Source of the DNA: an uncultured Caryophanales bacterium
GTDB taxonomy: Bacteria > Bacillota_I > Bacilli_A > RF39 > UBA660
DNA: 37,324 nt
Assembly: GCA_947306705.1 (NCBI GenBank)
Contig: CAMZHD010000006.1
Span: 1 to 37,324 of the forward strand
Direction: 5' to 3'
This document shows, one piece after another, positions 26,054 through 34,074 of this stretch (position 1 is its first letter; every line of letters begins with the position of its first letter). The notes below the pieces were generated by a model, which was not told the origin of the DNA, did no database searches, and saw only the letters and a program-made list of their open reading frames with translations. The position numbers and the translations under genes were made by a program.

Positions 26054-26932
26054 TCATTTCTTAAAAACAAATAGTTTACTGAAAATATAATTTAATAGTA
26101 TGACTACTACATTAGCAGTAATCTTAGAAAACAATTCATTAAGACTCATCACATCAATCATCAAATACATAATTCCCATATCAACTACTAATGTAACAAG
26201 TCGACTGATAAAAAAGGAAACACTCTCTTTTAATACTTTCAAGAAATTTTTCTCTCTGCTTTCAAACACAAATAACTTATTGGTAACAAAAGCAAATAGT
26301 ACTCCTACTATCCAAGCAATCATATTACTTACATAGACAGAAAGTGGAATTTTTCTTAACAGTATAAACGTTACTATATTAACAAGAGTCGTACAAGCTC
26401 CAAAAAATAAATACCATAATCCTTCTCGATACTTGTTATACCAAGAAGTATGATTTTCTTCTTCAATGTAAGTATCTAATAGATGAATCATATTCTTTGT
26501 ATTACTCTTAAATTTCTTTGGTTTAAAAGTTTTAATTTCTTTTAATAACTTTCCTAATTGATTAAAATCACTTAATTCAAGGATATATCCTTGTTTTACA
26601 AATTCTCCAATAATTTGTTTTTGATGATCATTATGATGTTCCTTATATTCTGCAAGTCTTGCTGCCGCAATGACTTTTTTTCCACGTTTAATGGCACCTA
26701 AGATAGATCCGGCTCCTCCATGAGTAATGATGATATCAGCCTCATCCATCAAACGATCAAATTCAGGTGCTGGTAATAAATCAAAGATTTCCATACAATC
26801 AGATTCATATTTTGTTTGCCCTGCTTGTACAACAACCTTTTCTTTGATTGATCCTTTTTTAATTTCCTTTTCAACAGCTTGTAATAGTCTAGGAAATTCT
26901 TTATCTTGTGTTCCTAATATAACAAGTATCAT
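26054..26932 (-). CDS. PssE-like glycosyltransferase (GT28 C-terminal) fused to a GtrA-type membrane domain
   Basis: The ATG at 26932 overlaps the stop of the preceding gene (TAATG), giving 292 residues; a longer GTG start four codons earlier is less likely. Residues 1-150 form the nucleotide-sugar-binding domain of PssE/Alg13-like enzymes: ILVILGTQD, DEADIIITHGGAGSILGAI and a KQIIGEFVKQGYIL segment. From about 165 to the end are four hydrophobic helices with the GtrA-family pattern (LWYLFFGACTTLVN, FVTNKLFVFESREK, LLNYIFSKLFVFK). GtrA proteins help move lipid-linked sugars across the membrane. The preceding gene encodes the PssD/Alg14-like partner that normally recruits PssE. The fusion would couple sugar transfer and flipping. 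It lies 13 bases before the prepilin. Confidence 0.85.
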   Translation of the reverse strand: MILVILGTQDKEFPRLLQAVEKEIKKGSIKEKVVVQAGQTKYESDCMEIFDLLPAPEFDRLMDEADIIITHGGAGSILGAIKRGKKVIAAARLAEYKEHHNDHQKQIIGEFVKQGYILELSDFNQLGKLLKEIKTFKPKKFKSNTKNMIHLLDTYIEEENHTSWYNKYREGLWYLFFGACTTLVNIVTFILLRKIPLSVYVSNMIAWIVGVLFAFVTNKLFVFESREKNFLKVLKESVSFFISRLVTLVVDMGIMYLMIDVMSLNELFSKITANVVVILLNYIFSKLFVFKK

Positions 26933-27408
26933 TAGAAAATCCACCCCCCAAACTCAGCTTTTGGATAGATTTCCTTCATACTCTCCCATTGAACAATAAA
27001 TTTATCACTAATAGGATATAGAAGTTTACCAGTAGATGTTTTTGTTACCATATTGGCAAATGTCTCTATATAAATAATTCTACTTCCTAATATTTTTCCA
27101 ATACAACACATAGGTCCTGCTGTATGAACGCCTGTTGTAATAATATAATCAGGTCTAAATTTTAAATAATAATAAAGACTAATAAAGCAATTTGCTAATA
27201 ACTTAAATGGATACGTCAACATATGATGTTTTGTTCCATAAATTAAGAATCTTACTTTGTCTTTATATTTTTCTTTTAAATATAAATTCGATTTTGTTTT
27301 CTCAGTAATTAAAGAATAATCATAATTTGAAAACATATCCGATAACTGTAATAATTCATTTAAATGTCCACCAGTGGAAGAAATAAACATTACACGTCTT
27401 TTAGTCAT
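26932..27408 (-). CDS. PssD/Alg14-like glycosyltransferase partner
   Basis: The ATG at 27408 gives 158 residues; its first codons overlap the end of the upstream GT4 gene by eight bases. The sequence begins with a Rossmann-like strand ending in the family motif STGGHLNELLQL, and continues with DYIITTGVHTAGPMCCIG and IIYIETFANM. This matches the PssD/Alg14 family, the membrane-associated half of a two-protein enzyme that adds the second sugar to a lipid carrier. A moderately hydrophobic stretch (about 60-85) may contact the membrane. Its partner is the PssE-like protein encoded immediately downstream, with the stop and start codons overlapping. Confidence 0.88.
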   Translation of the reverse strand: MTKRRVMFISSTGGHLNELLQLSDMFSNYDYSLITEKTKSNLYLKEKYKDKVRFLIYGTKHHMLTYPFKLLANCFISLYYYLKFRPDYIITTGVHTAGPMCCIGKILGSRIIYIETFANMVTKTSTGKLLYPISDKFIVQWESMKEIYPKAEFGGWIF

Positions 27409-28549
27409 AAATATCACTCTCTTCTATTAGGGTAAACCATTCTTCTCCAACCACATCACTCGTATATTTCGTAACACTTTCACGAGCTTGTTTTCCTATC
27501 ATTATTCTTTCTTCTTGATTATTCATCAAGTCTTCTATTTTTAATGCCATCGCATCTATATTACGATTTTTAACTAAGAAACCATTTTCTCCACTATTGA
27601 TAATTTCACGAGCTCCTTCTGCAGAAGAAAATGCAACGCAAGGAACTCCATGACTCATAGCTTCAATTAAAACAATTCCAAAAGATTCTGTAAAAGAAGT
27701 CATTACATAAATGGATGATTTCTGTAAGATTGCATCAATATCTTCTTTTCCAAGGAATCCGTGAAGAGTTACTTTATCTTGTAACTTATACTTTTGAATG
27801 GTATCTTCAATTGTTTCTCTTTCAGCTCCATCTCCAATAATATCAAGAGTCCAATCTGGATGTTTCTTTAATACTTTACGATAAACTTTTAATAAATCTA
27901 AATATCCCTTTTCAGGAGATAATCTTCCTACACTCACTAGTCTTTTTTCTTTTAAAGGAGCAATCTTAGGAGGTAGTTTATCAATAGCATTTGGTATATA
28001 TACACACATACATTTACTATTACTTAATTCTTTTGCATAAAACTTCTGTAATTCAGAAGAAACTAAAATAAAATAATCTAAGTTTTTAGCACTTCTAGAA
28101 ACATTATTTGCATACTTATAATTATCATGGAAATGATTATGTTCCCATCCAATCTTTAAAACAGAATCACGTCCATATCCACTCAACCAATAATTAAAAA
28201 TATCCCTTGTCGAAATAATGACATCTGCATCACACTTTCGAATGTACTGAACCATTGTTTTCTTACGCAAAGACAAAACTTTTAAAGAAAATAATCCTTC
28301 TTTGATAATAGAAAGTATATTTTTACTCTTCAAAGCTTTTCTTAAAGATTCATGATTTGGTTTTAAATCTCCGTTTAAGTAAACAACTTTTACTCTCTTA
28401 TCCAAAAAAAAGGCAGGTTTCTCATATAATCGATAACAAGTTGCAATCTCCACTTCATACCGAGTACAAAGAATATTAGCTAATGTTGTAACACATTTTT
28501 CAATTCCTCCATACCCTAAATGTAAGGATAAAATGGATATTTTTTTCAT
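27401..28549 (-). CDS. GT4-family glycosyltransferase
   Basis: The 382-residue product begins with ILSLHLGYGGIEKCVTTLA, the GT-B donor/acceptor opening of GT4 enzymes. It has the nucleotide-sugar region RLVSVGRLSPEKGYLDLL and an intact E-x7-E motif (FTESFGIVLIEAMSHG). No membrane segment is obvious. It is the first gene of the operon that ends with the giant prepilin, and it has an extended -10 promoter upstream (28567-28575). With PssD and PssE-GtrA it could build a short lipid-linked glycan or modify a surface protein. The sugar and acceptor cannot be read from the sequence. Confidence 0.88.
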   Translation of the reverse strand: MKKISILSLHLGYGGIEKCVTTLANILCTRYEVEIATCYRLYEKPAFFLDKRVKVVYLNGDLKPNHESLRKALKSKNILSIIKEGLFSLKVLSLRKKTMVQYIRKCDADVIISTRDIFNYWLSGYGRDSVLKIGWEHNHFHDNYKYANNVSRSAKNLDYFILVSSELQKFYAKELSNSKCMCVYIPNAIDKLPPKIAPLKEKRLVSVGRLSPEKGYLDLLKVYRKVLKKHPDWTLDIIGDGAERETIEDTIQKYKLQDKVTLHGFLGKEDIDAILQKSSIYVMTSFTESFGIVLIEAMSHGVPCVAFSSAEGAREIINSGENGFLVKNRNIDAMALKIEDLMNNQEERIMIGKQARESVTKYTSDVVGEEWFTLIEESDIYD

Positions 28550-28566
28550 AATACCACCTTATAATG

Positions 28567-28575
28567 ATTATACCA
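28567..28575 (-). promoter_or_regulatory. Extended -10 promoter of the glycosyltransferase/prepilin operon
   Basis: The minus strand reads TGGTATAAT, 17 bases before the ATG at 28549. The -35 region (TTTTAA) is weak. An AAGGTGG-like site precedes the start. No other strong promoter is evident down to 26040, so the prepilin probably depends on this one. Confidence 0.55.
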
Positions 28576-28602
28576 TCATGTGAAGAGAATTAAAAGATTT
28601 TC

Positions 28603-28631
28603 ATGCAAAAAAAAAGCATTGAAATGCTTTT
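28603..28631 (-). terminator. Intrinsic terminator after the Ala/Pro-rich protein gene
   Basis: Arms AAAAGCATT (28612-28620) and its complement (28623-28631) form the stem with a very short loop, which would open to about four bases. A run of nine T follows on the minus strand. Confidence 0.88.
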
Positions 28632-28632
28632 C

Positions 28633-29475
28633 TTATTGACCATTATTAGCAGGTGTTACAGGTGCTACAGGAGCAACTGGAGTAACAGGTGCAACAGGTG
28701 TAACAGCAGCTACAGGAGCTACCGTTGGTGCTGCAGGAGCAACAGGTGCTGGTGCAGGTGCTACTGGTGCTGGTTGAGCAACAGGAGCAACTTCAGCTAC
28801 AGGAGCAACAGGTGCTGGTGCAGGAATTTTTGGTATATTTTGTGTATTTTGTAATGGATCAGCTCCACCATAAATTTGATGATTATTTGTATTTGTATTT
28901 ACATTAATCTCTGGAACACTTGGACTAGCTCCACCATAAATAACAGGAGCAGTTGGTGCTGCTGGAGCAGCTGGTGCAGCAGGTACTGGTGCAGGAACTA
29001 CAGGTGCAGGAGTAACTGGATTTGCTGATTGAACAGCAGGTACTGGTGCAGCTGCAGGTGCAGCAGTTGGATTCATAACAGCAGGAGTTGGTACTGCAAC
29101 AGGTGCAGGCACGATTGCTGGTGCTGCAGGTGCTGGAGCAACTGGCTCAGGAGTAACTGGCGCTGGAGCTGGTTGAACAGCTACAGGTTCTACTGCAACA
29201 GGTGCAGGTTGAACAGCTACCGGCTCAACAGCAACAGGTGCTGGTTGAACGGCAACAGGTTCTGCAGCTACTGGTTGTGCTTCCATTCCAGGAGCAGCCA
29301 TTGTAGGTGCTGCAGGTTGTTGTTCTTGAAGAGCAGCTTCTGCTTTTGCTTTCTTTTCTTTCTTAGATTTTTTGCCCGTTACAATTAGGATTATTAAGGC
29401 AATAATTAATAGTGCAACTCCACCAGTTATAAACATTCCTGGTACAGTTGTAAACCATGATAGATCAAAATTCAT
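28633..29475 (-). CDS. Membrane-anchored Ala/Pro/Val-rich low-complexity protein
   Basis: The ATG at 29475 gives 280 residues. After a short outside segment (MNFDLSWFTTVPG), one membrane helix (about residues 13-35) is followed by a basic KKSKKEKKAK stretch, so the long tail is probably cytoplasmic (positive-inside rule). The tail (about residues 50-280) is built from Ala, Pro, Val, Gln and Thr, with near-repeats such as PVAVEPVAVQPA and two IYGGA[SD]P motifs. Its DNA is much richer in G and C than neighbouring genes because of codons for Ala and Pro. It is monocistronic with its own promoter and terminator. Function unknown; a scaffold or spacer protein is a guess. Confidence 0.75.
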   Translation of the reverse strand: MNFDLSWFTTVPGMFITGGVALLIIALIILIVTGKKSKKEKKAKAEAALQEQQPAAPTMAAPGMEAQPVAAEPVAVQPAPVAVEPVAVQPAPVAVEPVAVQPAPAPVTPEPVAPAPAAPAIVPAPVAVPTPAVMNPTAAPAAAPVPAVQSANPVTPAPVVPAPVPAAPAAPAAPTAPVIYGGASPSVPEINVNTNTNNHQIYGGADPLQNTQNIPKIPAPAPVAPVAEVAPVAQPAPVAPAPAPVAPAAPTVAPVAAVTPVAPVTPVAPVAPVTPANNGQ

Positions 29476-29510
29476 ATATAAACACACCCTCTATTCTATA
29501 ATCTATAATA

Positions 29511-29539
29511 ATGATAGCAAAAAAGTAATTGAAATGCAA
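29511..29539 (-). promoter_or_regulatory. Promoter of the Ala/Pro-rich protein gene
   Basis: TTGCAT (29534-29539) and TATCAT (29511-29516) on the minus strand with a 17-base spacer. The preceding bases make it an extended -10 (TGCTATCAT). It lies 35 bases before the ATG at 29475. Confidence 0.6.
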
Positions 29540-29563
29540 ACATTTTATTTTTTGTACATTTTT

Positions 29564-30223
29564 TTACAGTGTAAAAATTGTCCAATAATCTTTCTTCTCC
29601 GGAAATGCTTGAAATTTCAAGGTTTCCTTCGTTACTGGATGAGTAAAAGATAACTGGTAGGAAAACAAACTAATTTGCTTATTATCCTGTACTCCATATC
29701 TTTGATCTCCCAATAAATAATGACCACGAGAAGCAAATTGAACACGGATTTGATGATGTCTTCCTGTCTTTAACGTAATAGAAACTAAACTACAATCATG
29801 TTCAGGGTTATATTGTAATACTTCATACTCTAAAATAGCTTCTTTTCCATTTTCTGAAATAAAACTATTTCCATCATTTCCCTTTTCAATTTTATCAATC
29901 ATCTCACCAGAAGAAGCTTCCATTTTTCCATGAACAATCGCTAAATACTTTTTCTCAATGGAATGTTCATTAAAACTCTTACAAAGTCTAGAAGCAGCCT
30001 TACTACTTCTCGCAAATACCATAATTCCCCCTACTGGACGATCAAGTCTATGAACAAGTCCTAAATAAACATTTCCAGGTTTATGATATTTTACTTTAAT
30101 ATACTCTTTAATATCATCCATCAAAGAACGATCTCCTGTACTATCTCCTTGACTGAGTACATTAAACGGTTTTACCACAACAATAATATGATTATCTTCA
30201 TATAAAACATTTAACTTATTCAT
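29564..30223 (-). CDS. RluA-family pseudouridine synthase
   Basis: The ATG at 30223 gives 219 residues, with a GGGA box a few bases upstream; the longer frame would overlap the previous gene more. The product contains the RluA catalytic motif VHRLDRPVGG with aspartate D61, plus the family's NVLSQGDSTGD start, KKYLAIVHG strand, TGRHHQIRVQ motif and LLGDQRYG. It has no N-terminal S4 RNA-binding domain, as in short members of the family. It modifies uridine in rRNA or tRNA; the site is not predictable. It overlaps the methyltransferase gene by eight bases, a frequent pairing of RNA-modification enzymes. Confidence 0.92.
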   Translation of the reverse strand: MNKLNVLYEDNHIIVVVKPFNVLSQGDSTGDRSLMDDIKEYIKVKYHKPGNVYLGLVHRLDRPVGGIMVFARSSKAASRLCKSFNEHSIEKKYLAIVHGKMEASSGEMIDKIEKGNDGNSFISENGKEAILEYEVLQYNPEHDCSLVSITLKTGRHHQIRVQFASRGHYLLGDQRYGVQDNKQISLFSYQLSFTHPVTKETLKFQAFPEKKDYWTIFTL

Positions 30224-31088
30224 CGCATTCCCATCTTCCATAAATACCACAAGGTAATACTAATTGATTTTCCGTAATAGGAAGTCCTACTTCTCCAGAA
30301 GTAATTTTTCCTCCCAAAGATTTTGGAATTGTCATCTTTAATAAGTTTTCAAGTACCATAGAAGACATTCCTGTTGTATAAGAATTAATTAAAAAGAATA
30401 ATGGCTCATCCGATAATAATTCCATGCATATCGTAACTAAATAATTTAAACTCTTTTCAATATCCCATACTTCTCCATTTGCTCCTCTTCCATAACTAGG
30501 AGGATCCATAATAATAGCATCATATTTATTTCCTCTACGAATCTCTCTTTGAACAAACTTTACGACATCATCTACAATATAACGTATTTTATCTCCTTGA
30601 TAACCAGAAGAAGCTACATTTTCTTTACACCAATCAACCATTCCTCTAGAAGAATCCACATGCGTAACATGAGCTCCTGCTGATAGACAAGCAACAGTTG
30701 CTCCTCCTGTATAAGCAAATAAATTTAAGACTTTTACTTCTCTTTTAGAATTCTTTATTTTCTGAATCATAAAATCCCAATTCACAGCTTGTTCTGGAAA
30801 TAAACCAGTATGTTTAAATCCCATTTGCTTAATATGAAATTTTAAAGATTGATATTCAATCATCCAAGAAGATGGAAGGTTTCGAATCGTTTCCCAAGAA
30901 CCTCCTCCTTTATTACTTCTATGATAAATCGCATCTATTTTTCCTCGATACTTTTCTTTTAAATCTCCATTATCCCAAACAACTTGTGGATCTGGTCTTA
31001 GTAAATAATACTTTCCCCATCTTTCATATTTTTCTCCGCAAGAGGCATCAATACATTCATAATCTATCCATTGATTAGCTAACTTCAT
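30216..31088 (-). CDS. Class I SAM-dependent methyltransferase (RlmI/RlmK-like RNA methyltransferase)
   Basis: The 290-residue product has the Rossmann methyltransferase motifs in order: SAM site VLNLFAYTGGATVACLSAGA (119-138) and acidic loop THVDSS (142-147), then the catalytic IIMDPPSYGRG (192-202). The DPPSYG motif and upstream HTGLFPEQ element match 23S rRNA m5C/m7G methyltransferases of the RlmI/RlmK group. The full PUA domain of RlmI is missing, so the protein is shorter than the E. coli enzyme (about 396 residues). A promoter lies upstream (31110-31138). It is followed by the pseudouridine synthase. Substrate is inferred. Confidence 0.87.
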   Translation of the reverse strand: MKLANQWIDYECIDASCGEKYERWGKYYLLRPDPQVVWDNGDLKEKYRGKIDAIYHRSNKGGGSWETIRNLPSSWMIEYQSLKFHIKQMGFKHTGLFPEQAVNWDFMIQKIKNSKREVKVLNLFAYTGGATVACLSAGAHVTHVDSSRGMVDWCKENVASSGYQGDKIRYIVDDVVKFVQREIRRGNKYDAIIMDPPSYGRGANGEVWDIEKSLNYLVTICMELLSDEPLFFLINSYTTGMSSMVLENLLKMTIPKSLGGKITSGEVGLPITENQLVLPCGIYGRWECDE

Positions 31089-31109
31089 CCAATCACCTCA
31101 ATTTCCCAT

Positions 31110-31138
31110 AGTATAACACAAAGAAAAAAGAATGTCTC
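31110..31138 (-). promoter_or_regulatory. Promoter of the methyltransferase/pseudouridine synthase unit
   Basis: GAGACA (31133-31138) and TATACT (31110-31115) on the minus strand, spacer 17 bases. It overlaps the stop codon and candidate terminator of the preceding gene. Confidence 0.6.
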
Positions 31139-31151
31139 TAAAGAGCTTCTT
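31121..31151 (-). terminator. Imperfect candidate terminator overlapping a promoter
   Basis: Two short stems separated by an internal mismatch (31128-31151), followed by a T-rich tract on the minus strand. The TAG stop at 31138 lies inside. The imperfect stem lowers confidence. Confidence 0.4.
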
Positions 31152-31881
31152 TTTCTTCATATTCACTTCCTACTAAAATAGTCTTACAGTACTTACAACG
31201 AGTTTTTCCATGTTTATCTACATCATTAATAGCTCCACAATTAGGACAATGAGTAGATACAAAATCCGTAGAAGTTTTTCTCTTTTCAATAGAATAATAA
31301 ATGATAATTCGATCAATATCATCTATCTTTAGACCATTTAATAAATTCTTTTTATCTAAATATTTTAATTCTTGATAAACCTCATCCTTTAAATCATGAA
31401 AACTCAAATATTTAGGATTTGCTACATACTTAGCCATCTCATCTATTTGTAAATGACTTCCATAAATATAAGGCTTATATTTATCAAGTAATGCTTGATC
31501 AGCAACAGAACATGGTAATATTTGATAATGGGTAGTATCAATATAATAATCCCCTAATAATCTTTTATTCTTCAAATATTTAATCTTTAAAACACATTCT
31601 GTAAGTGCACAATCACTTTTCTCAGAAATCTTTCGAATACTAGTCATATGATCTCTCACAATAGATTGATAAATTACTTGAAGTTTATGATCAAAGTAGA
31701 CATCGCTTGGAATTGTCTTTCCATAAAACTTTGCATAGTTTTGAAAAGATTCTTCATTTACATGTCTCTTATCAATTTTATTTCGATAAAAAGAATTAGA
31801 TTTTCCTTTTATCACAATCACAACCCCTATCGCAATAATACATATGATAGATATAATATATCGGATAACAAGTATTTCCAT
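31138..31881 (-). CDS. Membrane protein with helical domains and C-terminal zinc ribbon
   Basis: The ATG at 31881 has a GGGG box and is preferred to one at 31899; 247 residues. One membrane segment (about residues 5-23) is followed by a region resembling tandem winged-helix units (a helix-strand pattern around KIRKISEKSDCALTECVLKI and a second DELYQELKYLDKK-like part). The C-terminus has a zinc ribbon with four cysteines: CPNCGAI and CKYCKT. The protein is probably cytoplasmic apart from the anchor. Such zinc-ribbon wHTH proteins can be nucleic-acid- or protein-binding. It follows the lipoprotein gene after a 20-base gap. Exact family is not recognised. Confidence 0.7.
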   Translation of the reverse strand: MEILVIRYIISIICIIAIGVVIVIKGKSNSFYRNKIDKRHVNEESFQNYAKFYGKTIPSDVYFDHKLQVIYQSIVRDHMTSIRKISEKSDCALTECVLKIKYLKNKRLLGDYYIDTTHYQILPCSVADQALLDKYKPYIYGSHLQIDEMAKYVANPKYLSFHDLKDEVYQELKYLDKKNLLNGLKIDDIDRIIIYYSIEKRKTSTDFVSTHCPNCGAINDVDKHGKTRCKYCKTILVGSEYEEKEAL

Positions 31882-31901
31882 GAGGTACCCCTTTCCCATT
31901 A

Positions 31902-32738
31902 TTATTCTGCTACAGAAAACATCTTTTTATAATCTGTAATTAACATACTACCCGTATAAGTAATAATACGATCTTTATATTGTTCATAAATTGGATCTTC
32001 CATCATTTGGAACTCACAACGAATATCAGCAAATTTTGTACATTGATCTGCATTAGACATTCTTAAACGGAATAATTTATAATCGGTTCTAACAAAAGTT
32101 GATAAAGAATCTCCCGCATAATTAAAGTCACGAATAATAGCCCCATAATCAGCTTTATCATATACTACAGAAGTACTTGTAATAAGTGGTGGTGAATTAC
32201 GATCTGCTTTTGTAATAATATCTGCATATACATTTCCATCCGCAAATAACAAATAATATAATCCTTGACTACTATCAGCTGTTTGTACTTTTACTGTATT
32301 TTCATCTCTTAATAATAAATCATATAAATCATAATTATTATCAGCTGTCGTCACCTCAGAATAAGGAGTAACATTATTTTCAGCCGTTAAATAATAATAC
32401 TTATTATCAGTAGCCTTAATAATACGATTATCTAAAATTGCTTTTACACGCAAATTATGAGCCTCTGCTTCTCTACAATTTTGTTTATTTGTATAAACTT
32501 GTCCTAATGATAATTCAAAGATTCTTCCATCTTCTAAAATCATATGTGATCCTGTAAAATAACGAATCTTTGCATAACTTACATCTTCTTTACTTGCTGG
32601 AAAAACAACATTGCAAGTAAATTCTCCCGCAAGAGAAAAACCCGCATGACGAATATCTCTTGTAACATCTCCATCACAAGCTGTACAAAGTAATACTAAA
32701 AATAAAAGTAACCAAAATCTTACGATTTTTTTCTTCAT
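31902..32738 (-). CDS. Lipoprotein with beta-propeller-like repeats
   Basis: The 278-residue product has a lipoprotein-like signal (KKKIVRFWLLLFLVLLCTAC, lipobox cysteine near residue 21, with an unusual Cys at position -3). The mature part contains several strand repeats reading I-x-x-[DN]-[GN]-x-x-[FY]-x-L, such as ILEDGRIFELS, NKYYYLT and LLFADGNVYAD. This recalls RCC1-like or other beta-propeller blades, though I cannot assign a family. Pairs of cysteines (NQNC-like and TKFADIRC) may form disulfides. It has an extended -10 candidate upstream. Role unknown. Confidence 0.7.
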   Translation of the reverse strand: MKKKIVRFWLLLFLVLLCTACDGDVTRDIRHAGFSLAGEFTCNVVFPASKEDVSYAKIRYFTGSHMILEDGRIFELSLGQVYTNKQNCREAEAHNLRVKAILDNRIIKATDNKYYYLTAENNVTPYSEVTTADNNYDLYDLLLRDENTVKVQTADSSQGLYYLLFADGNVYADIITKADRNSPPLITSTSVVYDKADYGAIIRDFNYAGDSLSTFVRTDYKLFRLRMSNADQCTKFADIRCEFQMMEDPIYEQYKDRIITYTGSMLITDYKKMFSVAE

Positions 32739-32762
32739 AAATAGATCCCTACCTTCAATATG

Positions 32763-32771
32763 AATATATCA
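32763..32771 (-). promoter_or_regulatory. Weak candidate promoter of the lipoprotein gene
   Basis: TGATATATT on the minus strand matches an extended -10, 25 bases before the ATG at 32738. The -35 (TTTCTT) is poor. Confidence 0.35.
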
Positions 32772-32791
32772 CATTTTTTGAATATAAGAAA

Positions 32792-33631
32792 CTAGATTTT
32801 TTTAATAATGTCAAATATCATTTGTGCTTTCAAAGCATCTTCTCCTAAATATTTTTCAAATACTTCCAAAGAACTCATCTTCTTTTTTCCTTTATAAAGT
32901 TTCTCTAATTTCTTGGAAGCTATCTCTATACTTTCAACATCACTAATATACTTATCAGTCTCAATCTGCATAATCCCTAATTTCTTTTTCATTCCTTTTA
33001 ATCGGAACATAAAATAATCATAATCTCTAAGAATTTTACTACGTTTATAATTCTCCAAAATCATAATAGAATACAAAATATTAGAAAATGTCTTATCTCC
33101 TGTATTACATACATCATAATATTGAAACTTTAATTTTGCATAATTTCTAAGAATTGCATCTTGACTCATAAAAGAAGAAACAATGGATTCTCTTTTAGAA
33201 AAGACATTCTTCTCCTTACAAAAACGATAGATGAATAAAATCATAAATCCCCATAAAAGAAGTCTAATATCTTCTCCACTTAAAAATACTTGATCTACTT
33301 GATTAATAAAGGTTTGATTTAAAACAAATCCAACAAGTAATAAACAAGCATAATAAAGAATATTACCCTCTTTCTTATCAAAGAAATCTCTTTCTAAGAA
33401 ATAACTACTATAAATCAAATCAAATATCATCAAGAATAAAAATATTAAAAAGATATTTTCATTCACATCCCATTTCCAAACCCCACATACTCCTGAACTA
33501 ATCATAAGAAATAGAACAGAAAGAACAATTTTCTCTATCTTAGAGAGTTGATATTTCTTCTCCAAAAACAAGATCCCTATAAAAAGAATAAACCCTAATA
33601 GAATATATAAAATCCAACCAAAAATCCCCAT
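32792..33631 (-). CDS. Polytopic membrane protein with cytoplasmic helical C-terminus, unknown family
   Basis: The 279-residue product has about five hydrophobic helices in residues 1-140. The C-terminal half (about 145-279) is soluble, basic and helical, with coiled-coil-like stretches (DYDYFMFRLKGMKKKLGIMQ and IASKKLEKLYKGKKK). No signature residues are seen. An excellent promoter (33655-33683) and a GAGG box support the start. Downstream is the lipoprotein gene. I do not recognise the family. Confidence 0.75.
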   Translation of the reverse strand: MGIFGWILYILLGFILFIGILFLEKKYQLSKIEKIVLSVLFLMISSGVCGVWKWDVNENIFLIFLFLMIFDLIYSSYFLERDFFDKKEGNILYYACLLLVGFVLNQTFINQVDQVFLSGEDIRLLLWGFMILFIYRFCKEKNVFSKRESIVSSFMSQDAILRNYAKLKFQYYDVCNTGDKTFSNILYSIMILENYKRSKILRDYDYFMFRLKGMKKKLGIMQIETDKYISDVESIEIASKKLEKLYKGKKKMSSLEVFEKYLGEDALKAQMIFDIIKKI

Positions 33632-33654
33632 AAATACACCTCACTTAATCATTT

Positions 33655-33683
33655 ATTATAAATAGATTTTTTATATTTGTAAA
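33655..33683 (-). promoter_or_regulatory. Strong sigma-A-like promoter of the polytopic membrane protein
   Basis: TTTACA (33678-33683) and TATAAT (33655-33660) on the minus strand with a 17-base spacer, 24 bases before the ATG at 33631. It begins one base after the end of the upstream gene. Confidence 0.75.
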
Positions 33684-33983
33684 TTATTTATGATTCCACT
33701 TTTTTAACTTATCTTTTACTAAAAACACTAAATCCATTGGTCCTTGTATTTCATTTAAAACTAGTAAAGCATCTTGAAGTTTTGTCTTTTCAGATACCTT
33801 TTCTTTTACATAAGTTTCTTCTTCTATATAAGAAAAACCTGGATTTGGATTCGTATTTTTAAATTTTTCAATAACAGACATAATATCTTTTAAAATATAT
33901 TCTTTTAAAGGATACTCATCCATAAAATGAATTCCGTAATAGCCACCTATCAAATATCGGAAATGATTTCTAACTTCTTCCAT
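33684..33983 (-). CDS. Small unknown soluble protein
   Basis: The ATG at 33983 has an AGGTGA box and is far better than the longer frame to 34124, which would run across the divergent gene. The product is 99 residues, charged and helical, with a GGYYGIHFMDEYP segment and a LKKW C-terminus. It has no membrane segment or known domain. It is divergently placed to the plus-strand gene at 34075, from which it is separated by 91 bases. Function unknown. Confidence 0.65.
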   Translation of the reverse strand: MEEVRNHFRYLIGGYYGIHFMDEYPLKEYILKDIMSVIEKFKNTNPNPGFSYIEEETYVKEKVSEKTKLQDALLVLNEIQGPMDLVFLVKDKLKKWNHK

Positions 33984-34048
33984 AACTTCACCTATACATA
34001 TCTTAACACATTTACAAAAAGAAAAGACTATTAAAAAATAAAAAGCTA

Positions 34049-34057
34049 TGATAAAAT
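34049..34057 (+). promoter_or_regulatory. Candidate extended -10 promoter for the plus-strand TasA-like gene
   Basis: TGATAAAAT on the plus strand resembles an extended -10, with AGGTGA then ATG at 34075. The -35 is weak. Confidence 0.35.
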
Positions 34058-34074
34058 AACAGTAAGGTGAGAGT

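Noticed and set aside
28603-28854. Plus-strand frame rich in Cys, Tyr, Arg and Ser
   Set aside because: It is the reverse strand of the Ala/Pro-rich repeats and starts inside the terminator.
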